From the NCBI GenBank assembly GCA_038320345.1, contig JBBQED010000012.1:28602-92601 (forward strand): a DNA stretch of 64,000 bases. Reading direction: 5' to 3'. The stretch is from JBBQED01 sp038320345. GTDB taxonomy: Bacteria > Bacteroidota > Bacteroidia > AKYH767-A > OLB10. The stretch's first letter is position 1. Every line of letters begins with the position of its first letter. Made by a program: the position numbers and the translations under genes. Of the stretch, positions 8,600-17,419 are shown in pieces. The notes under the pieces were generated by a model. It saw nothing but the letters and a program-made list of their open reading frames with translations. It did no database searches and had not been told where the DNA came from.

Positions 8600-10173
8600 G
8601 CCGATAAAAATTTACTGATGGCCTCGGCGCATCGTTCTCCATCCATCGCCGCTGAAACAATTCCTCCGGCGTATCCAGCACCTTCTGCACAAGGGAATAG
8701 ACCTTGAACTTCCGGATGCATACAACTTTCTTTATCTCTTGGTATTCTTACTGGAGAGGAAGTTCTGGATTCAGTAGCTACTAAAACAGCTTCTTTAGTA
8801 TAATACCCATTCATTTTTTTTCCGCTTTCCTTTAATCCTATTCGCAAAGCTTCTCCTACAGCTTTTGGAAGAATTTCTTTCAACTCCACACTACTAACGC
8901 CAGGGATATACGAAGTGGAAGGAAGTGAAGTGGAAAAATTCCCTTCGCAAAAATCCGTCAAGCGTTGTGCAGGAGCAACGAGTTTTCCACCTCCAGCTTT
9001 GAAACAATCTTGTTCAGTTTTTTGCTGGAAATACATCGCTGCTAAGGGCCCGAATTGAGCAAATGGCTTGAAGTCATCTTCATCAACACTTACAACCATA
9101 CCAGAATTAGCAAAAGGATTATTTCTCTTGGAAGGTGACCAGCCATTGACTACTAATTCACCAGGCGCTGTCGATGCTGGTGCGATAATCCCGCCAGGAC
9201 ACATACAAAAACTGTAGACTCCTCTTCCTGCTGCTTGCATCGTTAAACTGTAGGAGGCAGGAGGTAAATATTCGCTTCTTGGATTGCAATGGTATTGAAT
9301 AGAATCGATTATTTCTTGGGGATGTTCGATGCGCACTCCTAATGCAAAGGCTTTAGATTCGATTAAGATATTTTGTTCATGCAACATTTTAAAAATATCT
9401 CTTGCCGAATGACCAGTGGCAAGTATTAATGCTTTTGCACTTATGGTTACAGGCGCTGTATTTTCTGTTACCGATTTTACAATTGCACCTTTTAATTTTC
9501 CGCTCTCCACAATAAGTTTTTCTAAGCGAGTATTGAAGAGTACTTCTGCACCACAACTCATTAACTGTTCGCGTAAGGCTGTAACAATTCCTGGAAGTTT
9601 ATTAGTGCCGATATGAGGATGTGCTTCAATCAAAATTTCAGCTGCCGCACCAAACTCTACAAACGTATGCAGCACTCGCTGTATATTTCCTCTTTTATCG
9701 GATCGGGTATATAATTTTCCATCAGAGTAAGTTCCAGCTCCTCCCTCTCCAAAACAATAATTGGAATCCGGATTTATTTCTCCTTCCCGATTAATGGAGG
9801 CAAGATCGCGACGTCTGCTTCTTACATCTTTTCCTCGTTCAATTATTATTGGTTTGTATCCGAGTTCAATCAGTCGGAGTGCTGCAAACATACCCGCCGG
9901 TCCAGCTCCGATTACCAATACGGGTTCTGCATTGCTCACATTTCTATAGGCGCGTAAAATTTTTTCTGGTGTAGGTAATGCTTCATTCAACGCCACATCA
10001 AAAAACATTCTAATTTTTGGTTGCTTTGATCTAGCATCTATGGATCGTCGAGCCAAACGGAAGCCTTTAAGATCTTCAGGTCGGCAGCCAATTTTTTTTG
10101 CGAGGTAATCAGGATACTTTGCTTCTTCAGCAGCCTCTTCAGGCGATACTACTATTTCAATGCGTTGAAGCAT
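8596..10173 (-). CDS. FAD-dependent oxidoreductase (NAD(P)/FAD family)
   Basis: 525-residue flavoprotein dehydrogenase of the widespread but uncharacterised COG2509-like group. It has a ~85-residue N-terminal extension, then a Rossmann FAD-binding motif (VLVIGAGPAGMFAALRLIELG) with the acidic ribose-binding residue in IIIERGKDV. Later come the glycine-rich GEGGAGTYSDGKL, the ALILATGHSARD segment and a C-terminal FAD motif (GLFPCAEGAGYAGGIVSAAMDG). The physiological substrate is unknown. It is the last gene of the operon headed by the heptose kinase-like gene, and its start codon shares one base with the porT stop. Confidence 0.85.
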   Translation of the reverse strand: MLQRIEIVVSPEEAAEEAKYPDYLAKKIGCRPEDLKGFRLARRSIDARSKQPKIRMFFDVALNEALPTPEKILRAYRNVSNAEPVLVIGAGPAGMFAALRLIELGYKPIIIERGKDVRSRRRDLASINREGEINPDSNYCFGEGGAGTYSDGKLYTRSDKRGNIQRVLHTFVEFGAAAEILIEAHPHIGTNKLPGIVTALREQLMSCGAEVLFNTRLEKLIVESGKLKGAIVKSVTENTAPVTISAKALILATGHSARDIFKMLHEQNILIESKAFALGVRIEHPQEIIDSIQYHCNPRSEYLPPASYSLTMQAAGRGVYSFCMCPGGIIAPASTAPGELVVNGWSPSKRNNPFANSGMVVSVDEDDFKPFAQFGPLAAMYFQQKTEQDCFKAGGGKLVAPAQRLTDFCEGNFSTSLPSTSYIPGVSSVELKEILPKAVGEALRIGLKESGKKMNGYYTKEAVLVATESRTSSPVRIPRDKESCMHPEVQGLFPCAEGAGYAGGIVSAAMDGERCAEAISKFLSA

Positions 10174-10904
10174 TATTCAAAAGTAAGTGAGATGGTAAAA
10201 ATCTGTGACTTCAACGACTTGATTGATGTCGTATACACTGCCGGATCCCTTGCAATTACATTCGGCATTCCTTGAAACATTTTGATCTCCGGCGCGAATT
10301 TAAAAAGTGGGAGATATAAATCCATACCAACACCAATCATATATCCATAATCGTACTTTACCAGTTTAACAATCTGTTCATCATTCTGAACTTTAGCTTG
10401 TGAAACCATATCGATCATGTACTTGAATCCACCAGTTACATAAAATCGATAATTATTTACGCGGTTCGATTTGAATTTTATTTCTAACGGCAATTCCAAA
10501 AAAGTTGATTCCACCTTTTTAATGACTAATGGGGTCTTCCCATTTGGATAGATCATGGTGTATTGTAAATCTCTTTGTGAGAATGCAAGATCCGGCATAA
10601 AGCGTAAATCGAGATTGGAGCTAATCCGTATATTGCTGATGATTCCTAAATTGAAACCACTTTTTTTTGCAGGTTCTAGTACTAAAACACTATCTGACTT
10701 ATAAAAATTATCGTTGTAGGTGATTTTAAAATTGGTAGAATTTGTTCCAAGTAAAAACCCAAAATGAATCCATTGATTATCGTATTTTTCCAGATTCCTT
10801 ACTTTAATTCTTTGTGCATCCGCAGACATACCGCAACAAAGCAATAGGATCAGCAGTACTGTCCTGCCGATTAGAAACGCTGTATTGAAGTTGAATAATT
10901 TCAT
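10173..10904 (-). CDS. porT: PorT-like outer-membrane beta-barrel protein (type IX secretion)
   Basis: 243-residue exported protein with a signal peptide (hydrophobic stretch ending near GMSADAQ) followed by alternating beta-strand segments of an eight-stranded barrel and an aromatic C-terminus (FTISLTFE). The sequence pattern (WIHFGFLLGTN, SGFNLGIISN, FLELPLEIKFKS, YRFYVTGGFKY) and its position directly after ubiE match the PorT/SprT arrangement of gliding Bacteroidota. PorT is needed for type IX secretion of proteins with C-terminal sorting domains, and three such cargo genes are in this window. It overlaps ubiE by ATGA. The family call is good; the exact PorT role is inferred. Confidence 0.82.
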   Translation of the reverse strand: MKLFNFNTAFLIGRTVLLILLLCCGMSADAQRIKVRNLEKYDNQWIHFGFLLGTNSTNFKITYNDNFYKSDSVLVLEPAKKSGFNLGIISNIRISSNLDLRFMPDLAFSQRDLQYTMIYPNGKTPLVIKKVESTFLELPLEIKFKSNRVNNYRFYVTGGFKYMIDMVSQAKVQNDEQIVKLVKYDYGYMIGVGMDLYLPLFKFAPEIKMFQGMPNVIARDPAVYTTSIKSLKSQIFTISLTFE

Positions 10905-11623
10905 TTTGTCGCAGTGTAGATACTGGCAATACCAAACGTTAAAGGAATGGCTTTGGTATCTCTGAAACCTGTTTTGTCGAGTACCGCTAAGAACTTTTTA
11001 CCGTAAGGAAATGCTGCAACGCTTTCGGGAAGATATTCATATGCCGATCGTTCTTTCGAGATCATTTGTCCTACTGATGGTAAAATATGTTTCGAATATA
11101 AGTTATAAAACTGTTTGATCGGAAATGCAGTGGGTTGTGAAAATTCTAATACTACCAGCATTCCTCCAGGTTTCAGCACTCGGAGAATTTCACTTAATCC
11201 TTTTTCAAGATGTTCGAAATTTCGGACTCCAAAGGCAACGGTTACGGCTTCAAAGCTTGCAGCTGAATAGGGCAGAGCTTCGCTGTCGCCTTGTTCCAAT
11301 TTGATGAGAGAATCAAGTTGCTTGTCTTTAATTTTGACTCTGCCAATGTCCAACATTTTATTGGAGATGTCGATTCCTGTTATAGTATCCGGTTTTAACC
11401 TAACTGCTTCTAGTGCTAAATCAGCAGTACCTGTTGCAATGTCTAAAATTGATTTCGGATGTAATGCTATAAGTTGATCAATGGCTTTTCTTCTCCATTT
11501 CTTATCAATGCCTGCTGATAAAACTTTATTAAGCAAATCATACTGGGGAGCGATGCTATCAAACATCTCTTCCACACGTTCGCGTTTGGTATCGCCTTTA
11601 TAACGTTGAGGGAGTACCGTCAT
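10901..11623 (-). CDS. ubiE: Demethylmenaquinone methyltransferase
   Basis: SAM-dependent C-methyltransferase of 240 residues that makes menaquinone from demethylmenaquinone. The UbiE signature is clear: VEEMFDSIAPQYDLLNKVLSAGID at the N-terminus, the SAM-binding ILDIATGTADLALEA, then VTVAFGVRNFEHLEKGLSEILRVLKPGG. Bacteroidota respire with menaquinone, so menaquinone is the likely product. The start overlaps the upstream heptose kinase-like gene by 26 bases and the end overlaps porT by 4, which implies one transcript. Confidence 0.95.
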   Translation of the reverse strand: MTVLPQRYKGDTKRERVEEMFDSIAPQYDLLNKVLSAGIDKKWRRKAIDQLIALHPKSILDIATGTADLALEAVRLKPDTITGIDISNKMLDIGRVKIKDKQLDSLIKLEQGDSEALPYSAASFEAVTVAFGVRNFEHLEKGLSEILRVLKPGGMLVVLEFSQPTAFPIKQFYNLYSKHILPSVGQMISKERSAYEYLPESVAAFPYGKKFLAVLDKTGFRDTKAIPLTFGIASIYTATK

Positions 11624-12617
11624 ATTCGGTTTTCTCTGCTTCTTCTAGCAGCTGTTGTTTATCGATGGAGACTACTCCAATTTTTTCACATACTAATCCT
11701 CCAGCTAGATTCGCCAATCCCGACATGGTTCGAGTAGGTAATCCTAATGCTAAACAAAGCGATGCAACGCTTATTACAGTATCACCGGCTCCTGATACAT
11801 CAGAAATGTTTCTGACGTGAGCAGGAATTACTTCATGAGACTTATCTTGAGCGTAAAATACACCGGATTCTGATAGAGTCACCATCAGAGTTTCTATGCC
11901 TTGGTCTATTCTGAATTTACGCGTCAGTTCTTCCAGGATGTCAGCATTCGGTTTGTCGAAGTCAATTTTCAATCCCGTTTTTAATTCGTGGAGATTAGGT
12001 TTGAAAAGATTAACATTTTTATAGGCGGTAAAGTTTTTCTTCTTGGGATCAACTGCTGTAGGAATTCCTTTTTTAATACAGGCATTCACAATTGATTGAA
12101 TGATAATCTCCCCTAAAACTCCTTTGTCATAATCTTCAAAAATTACGACATCTGGATTTTCGGTTTCTAGAATAGAAAGAATTCGCTCTGTTAATGCTGT
12201 GCGATCATTTTCAGATAGCTCAGTTATCACTTCGTCGTCTACTCTAAGTAGTTGATGGTTATTTCCAATGACTCTCGTTTTCACGGTCGTTACACGTTCA
12301 GTTGACGACACCATTCCTTGTGTAGTCATGCCGATCTCTTTCATCAACATGAGCAATTCCTCACCGTTGCGATCGTCACCAATTACTGAACATAAAATAG
12401 CACTTGCACCCATGGATCGGATATTGAGAGCCACATTGGCAGCTCCTCCTAAACGATTCTCCCTTTTTTGGACGGCTACAATAGGAACTGGAGCCTCAGG
12501 TGAAATTCGATCAACTTTACCCCAGAGGTAAGCATCAACCATCACATCTCCAATAACTACTACCTTCAAATTATTGAAGGCCTCAAATACGGATTGAATA
12601 TCAGGAAACTTGTTCAA
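11598..12617 (-). CDS. rfaE1: PfkB-family kinase, D-glycero-beta-D-manno-heptose-7-phosphate kinase type (RfaE1)
   Basis: 339-residue ribokinase-fold sugar kinase matching the N-terminal half of HldE/RfaE. It phosphorylates heptose 7-phosphate on the way to ADP-heptose for the LPS inner core. Visible are VVVIGDVMVDAYLWGKVDRISPEAPVPI, the GGAANVALNI segment and the PfkB signature with catalytic Asp (DVSGAGDTVISVA). There is no fused nucleotidyltransferase domain, so RfaE2 must be encoded elsewhere. The start is a TTG: an in-frame TAA lies four codons upstream, and the first internal ATG is inside the conserved fold. It is the first gene of the rfaE1-ubiE-porT-oxidoreductase operon. Confidence 0.87.
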   Translation of the reverse strand: MNKFPDIQSVFEAFNNLKVVVIGDVMVDAYLWGKVDRISPEAPVPIVAVQKRENRLGGAANVALNIRSMGASAILCSVIGDDRNGEELLMLMKEIGMTTQGMVSSTERVTTVKTRVIGNNHQLLRVDDEVITELSENDRTALTERILSILETENPDVVIFEDYDKGVLGEIIIQSIVNACIKKGIPTAVDPKKKNFTAYKNVNLFKPNLHELKTGLKIDFDKPNADILEELTRKFRIDQGIETLMVTLSESGVFYAQDKSHEVIPAHVRNISDVSGAGDTVISVASLCLALGLPTRTMSGLANLAGGLVCEKIGVVSIDKQQLLEEAEKTEYDGTPSTL

Positions 12618-12636
12618 ATCAATAGTTTAGCGGCTG

Positions 12637-12644
12637 CAAAGGTA
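12637..12644 (-). promoter_or_regulatory. Candidate -7 box (TACCTTTG) of the rfaE1-ubiE-porT operon
   Basis: On the minus strand TACCTTTG fits TAnnTTTG and ends 19 bases before the TTG start of rfaE1, which would give a leader of only about a dozen bases. No clear -33 element is seen. Confidence 0.4.
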
Positions 12645-12754
12645 ATAAATCATCACGGTGCTTGCACCGGATTTGCTGTTTCATAAACTTGTGTAAAACA
12701 GTAATTTAGGCTTAAATCGAGTCTTATTTTAAAGTAATTTCGATTCAGCAAGAA

Positions 12755-13948
12755 TCATTTCAACTTAGCTAACGCTTCTCCGACCCTCTGGATTGCCTTT
12801 CTCAATAATTCCTCAGAAGTAGCATAAGAAAGCCGTACACATCGCGGATCCCCAAAAGCTTCTCCAGTAACTAAAGATACTTTCGCTTCTTTTAACAAAT
12901 ACATGCAAAGATCAGTTGCATTTTGAATTACTTTGCCATCAAACTTTTTACCAAAAAAAGAGGAAACATCAGGGAAAATATAAAATGCACCAGGAGGTTT
13001 ATTGAATTTCCATCCCGGAATATCCTTCATTAATTCCAGTACTAAATCTCTTCGTTTTTGGAAGGAGGCACGCATGTGATCATACATAGCCCATTCTGTA
13101 CTGACAGCTTCTAGTGCTGCTTTTTGTGCAATCGAACAAGCAGCAGAAGTGAATTGTCCTTGTACTTTATCACAAGCCTTCGCAATTTCAAGCGGAGCAC
13201 CTATATAACCTATTCTCCAACCTGTCATGGCATATCCTTTAGACACACCATTCACAACAATTACACGATCTTTAATAAAATCAAATTGTGCAATACTTTC
13301 ATGTTTATCTTCAAATCGAATATGCTCATAAATTTCATCCGAAAGAATGTAAATTCTAGGGTGTGGAAGTATGATTTCAGCAATAGATTTAAGCTCTTCC
13401 TTCGTAAACATTGATCCCGTAGGATTACATGGAGAAGAAAAAATAAACAACTTCGTTTTAGAAGTTATTGCTGATTTGATTTGCGCTGCAGAAGGTTTGA
13501 AATTTTGATCTACACCAGTCTCAATAAAAACAGGAACACCTCCTGATAATTTAATCATTTGCGAATAACTTACCCAATAAGGTGCAGGAATAATTACCTC
13601 ATCACCCGGATTAATTAAACTCATTAAAACATTTGCAATACTTTGTTTTGCTCCGGTAGAAACAATGATCTGTTCAGGTGTGAAATCTAAATTATTTTCT
13701 CGTTTAAATTTTTCACTGATCGCTTTTCTTAGATCACTGAATCCCGCAATTGGAGGATAGTGCGTAAACCCATCATCAATCGCTTTTTTTGCTGCAGCAC
13801 GGATATTATCGGGAGTAACGAAATCAGGTTCACCCAGACTTAGACTAATAATATCATGACCCTGTTCTTGCAGTTCCCTGCTGAGACGAGCCATGGCAAT
13901 TGTGGCAGATTCTTCTAAGTCGTTAATTCTGTTCGAGAGGTAGTTCAT
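12755..13948 (-). CDS. aspC: Pyridoxal-phosphate aminotransferase, aspartate aminotransferase type
   Basis: Class I/II aminotransferase of 397 residues (fold type I, cytosolic). It has SLSLGEPDFVTPDNI near residue 40, ISTGAKQSIANVLMSLINPGDEV, the substrate-binding FIFSSPCNPTGSMF, ILSDEIYEHIRF and the cofactor lysine in NGVSKGYAMTGWRIGY near residue 235. A C-terminal arginine (RLSYATSEE) would bind the substrate carboxylate. This pattern is that of subgroup I-gamma aspartate/prephenate aminotransferases, so prephenate is a second possible substrate. The ATG at 13948 is chosen over an in-frame TTG nine bases upstream. It stands alone on the minus strand with its own candidate promoter. Confidence 0.9.
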   Translation of the reverse strand: MNYLSNRINDLEESATIAMARLSRELQEQGHDIISLSLGEPDFVTPDNIRAAAKKAIDDGFTHYPPIAGFSDLRKAISEKFKRENNLDFTPEQIIVSTGAKQSIANVLMSLINPGDEVIIPAPYWVSYSQMIKLSGGVPVFIETGVDQNFKPSAAQIKSAITSKTKLFIFSSPCNPTGSMFTKEELKSIAEIILPHPRIYILSDEIYEHIRFEDKHESIAQFDFIKDRVIVVNGVSKGYAMTGWRIGYIGAPLEIAKACDKVQGQFTSAACSIAQKAALEAVSTEWAMYDHMRASFQKRRDLVLELMKDIPGWKFNKPPGAFYIFPDVSSFFGKKFDGKVIQNATDLCMYLLKEAKVSLVTGEAFGDPRCVRLSYATSEELLRKAIQRVGEALAKLK

Positions 13949-13977
13949 AAAGGGCAATTCAGGAATGAATTGAAACG

Positions 13978-13985
13978 CAAAACTA
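13978..13985 (-). promoter_or_regulatory. Candidate -7 box (TAGTTTTG) of the aminotransferase gene
   Basis: Minus-strand TAGTTTTG fits TAnnTTTG and lies about 30 bases before the ATG. A -33 element is not obvious. Confidence 0.4.
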
Positions 13986-14164
13986 TCAAAAAAGGTTAAC
14001 TGTGTTAAGGTTTGACTATCAGTATTTTGATCAAGTAGTTGAATTTTATTTCAACAGGGTAACTGTATAAAATCCTGAGTGCCTAGTGAAATAGATTTAG
14101 GACTTGAAGAAAATAGTCTTCGCCTTCACTAATTTGCGATATTTGACCCTCTTTGCAAACAAAT

Positions 14165-14698
14165 ATGGAACTACCCAAAAGCCTTCTTGATTTCTTAGTT
14201 TATCTTGCCCCATCCTTGCTAATATTTTTAACGTGTTGGATGCTGGTAAAGAAATTTTTAGAGCGTGAAACCCGATTAAAACTTATTGAAACAAAGGGAG
14301 TTATGCAAAAGGACTTACTTCCTTTGAGATTGCAGGCATATGAGCGTCTTTCTATCTATCTGGAACGGATTTCTCCGAATGTGATGCTCGTGAATCAGTA
14401 TGAACCTGGCATGACAGTTCAGCAATTTCAGACAGCTTTGGTGGAAATGGTCAGAACGGAGTTTGAGCACAATTTCGCGCAGCAGATTTATATTACGCCA
14501 CCATTATGGACAGTCATTCGCAATGCGAAGGAAGAAGTTGCGCGATTGATAAATACAGCAGCAGCCAATCTAGAACCTAATGCTCCAGCATTCCAACTTA
14601 GTAAAAACGTTTTTGATTCAATGTTGGAGCGTGAAGAGTTTCCAACGCAAAGAGCATTAAGTATTCTGAAAGCCGAAGTAGGACAATTATTCAATTAA
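14165..14698 (+). CDS. Conserved membrane-anchored protein of unknown function
   Basis: 177 residues. An N-terminal membrane helix (FLVYLAPSLLIFLTCWMLVKKF) is followed by a charged, largely alpha-helical cytoplasmic part (RLQAYERLSIYLERISP, VQQFQTALVEMVRTEFEHNFAQQIY). I do not recognise an enzymatic motif. I recall similar proteins next to methylmalonyl-CoA mutase genes in Bacteroidota, but the function is unknown to me. It lies 14 bases before the mutase gene, so the two are probably co-transcribed. The ATG at 14165 is preferred over an in-frame TTG at 14153. Confidence 0.75.
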   Translation: MELPKSLLDFLVYLAPSLLIFLTCWMLVKKFLERETRLKLIETKGVMQKDLLPLRLQAYERLSIYLERISPNVMLVNQYEPGMTVQQFQTALVEMVRTEFEHNFAQQIYITPPLWTVIRNAKEEVARLINTAAANLEPNAPAFQLSKNVFDSMLEREEFPTQRALSILKAEVGQLFN

Positions 14699-14712
14699 AA
14701 AGAATTCACATT

Positions 14713-16284
14713 ATGGCAGTTGCTGATCAGAAAGATTCAAAATTTAGTACCGATTCGGGAATAGAAATCAATAGAATTTATAAAGATGCTGTTGAGTTAA
14801 ATGAAGATGCAGGAGACTTTCCTTATACACGAGGAGTGCAATCCGATATGTATCGCGGGAAATTATGGACCATGCGTCAGTATGCTGGATTTTCTACCGC
14901 TGAAGAAAGCAATCAACGTTATCACTATCTATTGAATCAAGGTACTACTGGACTTTCTGTTGCATTTGATTTGCCTACTCAGATTGGTTATGATTCTAGT
15001 CATGCCTTATCAGAAGGTGAAGTTGGAAAAGCGGGTGTTGCAATTGATACTTTAAAAGATATGGAGATCCTTTTTCAAGGTATTCAATTGGAAAAGATTA
15101 CAACATCAATGACAATTAATGCATCAGCTTCCGTATTGCTGAGCATGTATATAGCACTTGCGAAAAAACAAGGTGCTGATCTGAAAAATTTGTCTGGTAC
15201 GATTCAGAATGATATCCTGAAAGAATATGCAGCAAGAGGAACTTATATATATCCTCCTAAGCCAAGTATGCGTATCATCACTGATATTTTTGCATATTGT
15301 GGAAGAGAGTTACCGAAATGGAATACGATTTCAGTTTCCGGTTATCATATTCGTGAGGCAGGTGCAAATGCTGTGCAAGAATTAGCATTTACATTGGCCG
15401 ATGGCAAAGCTTATTTGAAGGCTGCAATTGATGCTGGTTTAGATATTAATCAGTTTGCTCGACGCATTTCTTTTTTCTTTAATGCACATAATAATCTATT
15501 TGAAGAAGTAGCGAAATTTCGTGCTGCTAGAAGAATGTGGGCGCAAATTACAACGGAATTGGGAGCTACTGATCCTAGAGCTAAAATGTTGCGTTTTCAT
15601 ACACAAACGGGTGGTTCAACACTCACTGCACAACAACCTCAAAATAATATAATCCGCGTTACTATTCAAGCATTGGCAGCAGTAATGGGTGGTACACAAT
15701 CGCTGCATACTAATGGTTTCGATGAAGCTCTTGCATTACCAACAGAAGAAGCTGCACGAATCGCTTTACGTACCCAACAATTGATTGCCTTTGAAAGTGG
15801 GGTACCTTCCACGGTTGATCCACTGGGTGGAAGTTTTTATGTTGAAGCACTTACCAATGAAGTAGAAGCAAAAGCATGGGATTATATCCGTAGGATTGAT
15901 GAGATGGGAGGTGCCGTAAATGCTATAGAAGCTGGATTTATTCAGAAGGAAATAGCGATGTCAGCATATACTTATCAAAAGGATATTGAAAGCGGTGAAA
16001 AAGTAATTGTTGGTGTGAATAAATTTAATGTGGAAGAACCTCCTTTCCAAGATCTTTTTACCGTGGATGATAGTATTCGCAAAGTTCAAATAGATAAAAT
16101 ACTACAAATAAAATCAACTAGAAATACTACTGATGTTGAAACGCATCTCGAAAAGCTTCGACAAGCAGCTATCGATGGGTCCAATGTAATGCCGCATATT
16201 CTTTCTGCTGTTGAAGCATACGCTAGTCTAGGAGAAATTTGCGATGTAATGCGTGATGTTTTCGGAGAGTATACTGGTAACTAA
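14713..16284 (+). CDS. Methylmalonyl-CoA mutase family catalytic subunit without B12 domain
   Basis: 523-residue TIM-barrel acyl-CoA mutase subunit. Marks: MRQYAGFSTAEESNQRY, GLSVAFDLPTQIGYDS, GTIQNDILKEYAARGTYIYPP, the active-site His in SISGYHIREAGA-like ISVSGYHIREAG, and FHTQTGGSTLTAQQP. The ~130-residue cobalamin-binding domain is missing at the C-terminus (the protein ends LGEICDVMRDVFGEYTGN), so a separate small B12-binding subunit is needed; none is nearby. By eye the Arg that contacts the substrate carboxylate (ARGTY) is kept, but the tyrosine of the TRGxYxTMY loop is replaced by Gln (TRGVQSDMY). The substrate is therefore not certain to be methylmalonyl-CoA. Confidence 0.86.
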   Translation: MAVADQKDSKFSTDSGIEINRIYKDAVELNEDAGDFPYTRGVQSDMYRGKLWTMRQYAGFSTAEESNQRYHYLLNQGTTGLSVAFDLPTQIGYDSSHALSEGEVGKAGVAIDTLKDMEILFQGIQLEKITTSMTINASASVLLSMYIALAKKQGADLKNLSGTIQNDILKEYAARGTYIYPPKPSMRIITDIFAYCGRELPKWNTISVSGYHIREAGANAVQELAFTLADGKAYLKAAIDAGLDINQFARRISFFFNAHNNLFEEVAKFRAARRMWAQITTELGATDPRAKMLRFHTQTGGSTLTAQQPQNNIIRVTIQALAAVMGGTQSLHTNGFDEALALPTEEAARIALRTQQLIAFESGVPSTVDPLGGSFYVEALTNEVEAKAWDYIRRIDEMGGAVNAIEAGFIQKEIAMSAYTYQKDIESGEKVIVGVNKFNVEEPPFQDLFTVDDSIRKVQIDKILQIKSTRNTTDVETHLEKLRQAAIDGSNVMPHILSAVEAYASLGEICDVMRDVFGEYTGN

Positions 16285-16447
16285 TACTGCATTCTTAAAG
16301 ATTTTATCCTTGCAGATCTTTTTTATTTGCTTGCTGAGAGGATCGTCTATTACTTGATTTTTATTTCTACTTTAGTTGTGCCTTGAGATAATAGAGCATC
16401 CTGAGGTAACGTTATAAATCTATTTACTGACCTTTAACTAAATTATC

Positions 16448-17380
16448 ATGAAATTTATAAGTTATGGAATCTTACTTATTTTAATTTCTAGTCATTTGAT
16501 GGCTCAGGATTCTGCACAATTGCAAGAAGCTAAAGCACTTGTAGAAAAGGAGAAATGGGCCCAAGCAAGTTCTGCTTACGATAAACTCATTGGAAAATTT
16601 CCAGACAATGATCAGCTCTATGTGGATCGAGGAAATTGTAATATAGAGTTGAAAAAATATCAGGAAGCATTAAACGATTTTACGATGGCTATTAAGTTAA
16701 ATCCTAAAAATGCATCTGCTTATGAAAACCGTTCATCGGTGTTTTATGGTGCAAAGATGTATCAAGATGCGGTGAATGATCTGGATATGGCCATTAAATA
16801 CGAATCGGTTGATTCAATTATTACTAAATCCTATGTGAATCGAATGAGTAATAATCTCGGATTACGAAATCTAAATGCTGTTGTGAAGGATGCGAACTTT
16901 GTACTTGCAAAAGATTCTATGAATTTGGGTGCGCTCAATAATATCGCTGTTGCTTATAATGAAATGGGTATGGCAAAAGAAGCATTGCCATATCTGTATA
17001 AAATTGTTGCTGCCGATAGTGCTGATTTTGGGGGTATGATGAATATAGGATTTGTACTGCTGTCGCTTGAACAATATGATGAAGCTATAAAGTATCTCGA
17101 TAAAGCCGAAAAGCTTGATCCCACAATGGCATATACCTATAGCAATCGAGGTTATGCGAAAATGAAAAAAGGAGATCTCAATGGTGCAATGAAGGATGTG
17201 AATAAGTCGATTGTTATGAATGGAAGGAATTCTTATGCTTTCAGAAATCGTGCGTTGATTTTTCTTGAAATGAAAAAGGAAGATAAGGCCTGTGAGGATA
17301 TCAAGAAATCATTGGAACTCGGGTTCGCAGAGCAATATGGTGATGAAGTCTCAAATCTTTCTAAAAAGTATTGTAAATAA
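16448..17380 (+). CDS. Secreted tetratricopeptide repeat protein
   Basis: 310-residue exported protein. It has a signal peptide (MKFISYGILLILISSHLMAQ) followed by about seven TPR units, for example residues ~30-130 (DNDQLYVDRGNCNIELKKYQEALNDF, NASAYENRSSVFYGAKMYQDAVNDL) and ~200-290 (MAYTYSNRGYAKMKKGDLNGAM). TPRs are protein-binding scaffolds and no catalytic domain is present. It is likely the first gene of a run of exported proteins: the next start is 39 bases downstream, and the four genes share strand, tight spacing and signal peptides. The specific role is unknown. Confidence 0.82.
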   Translation: MKFISYGILLILISSHLMAQDSAQLQEAKALVEKEKWAQASSAYDKLIGKFPDNDQLYVDRGNCNIELKKYQEALNDFTMAIKLNPKNASAYENRSSVFYGAKMYQDAVNDLDMAIKYESVDSIITKSYVNRMSNNLGLRNLNAVVKDANFVLAKDSMNLGALNNIAVAYNEMGMAKEALPYLYKIVAADSADFGGMMNIGFVLLSLEQYDEAIKYLDKAEKLDPTMAYTYSNRGYAKMKKGDLNGAMKDVNKSIVMNGRNSYAFRNRALIFLEMKKEDKACEDIKKSLELGFAEQYGDEVSNLSKKYCK

Positions 17381-17419
17381 AATGCTAGTATTTCTACTAA
17401 GTATTAATCTATCTAAATC

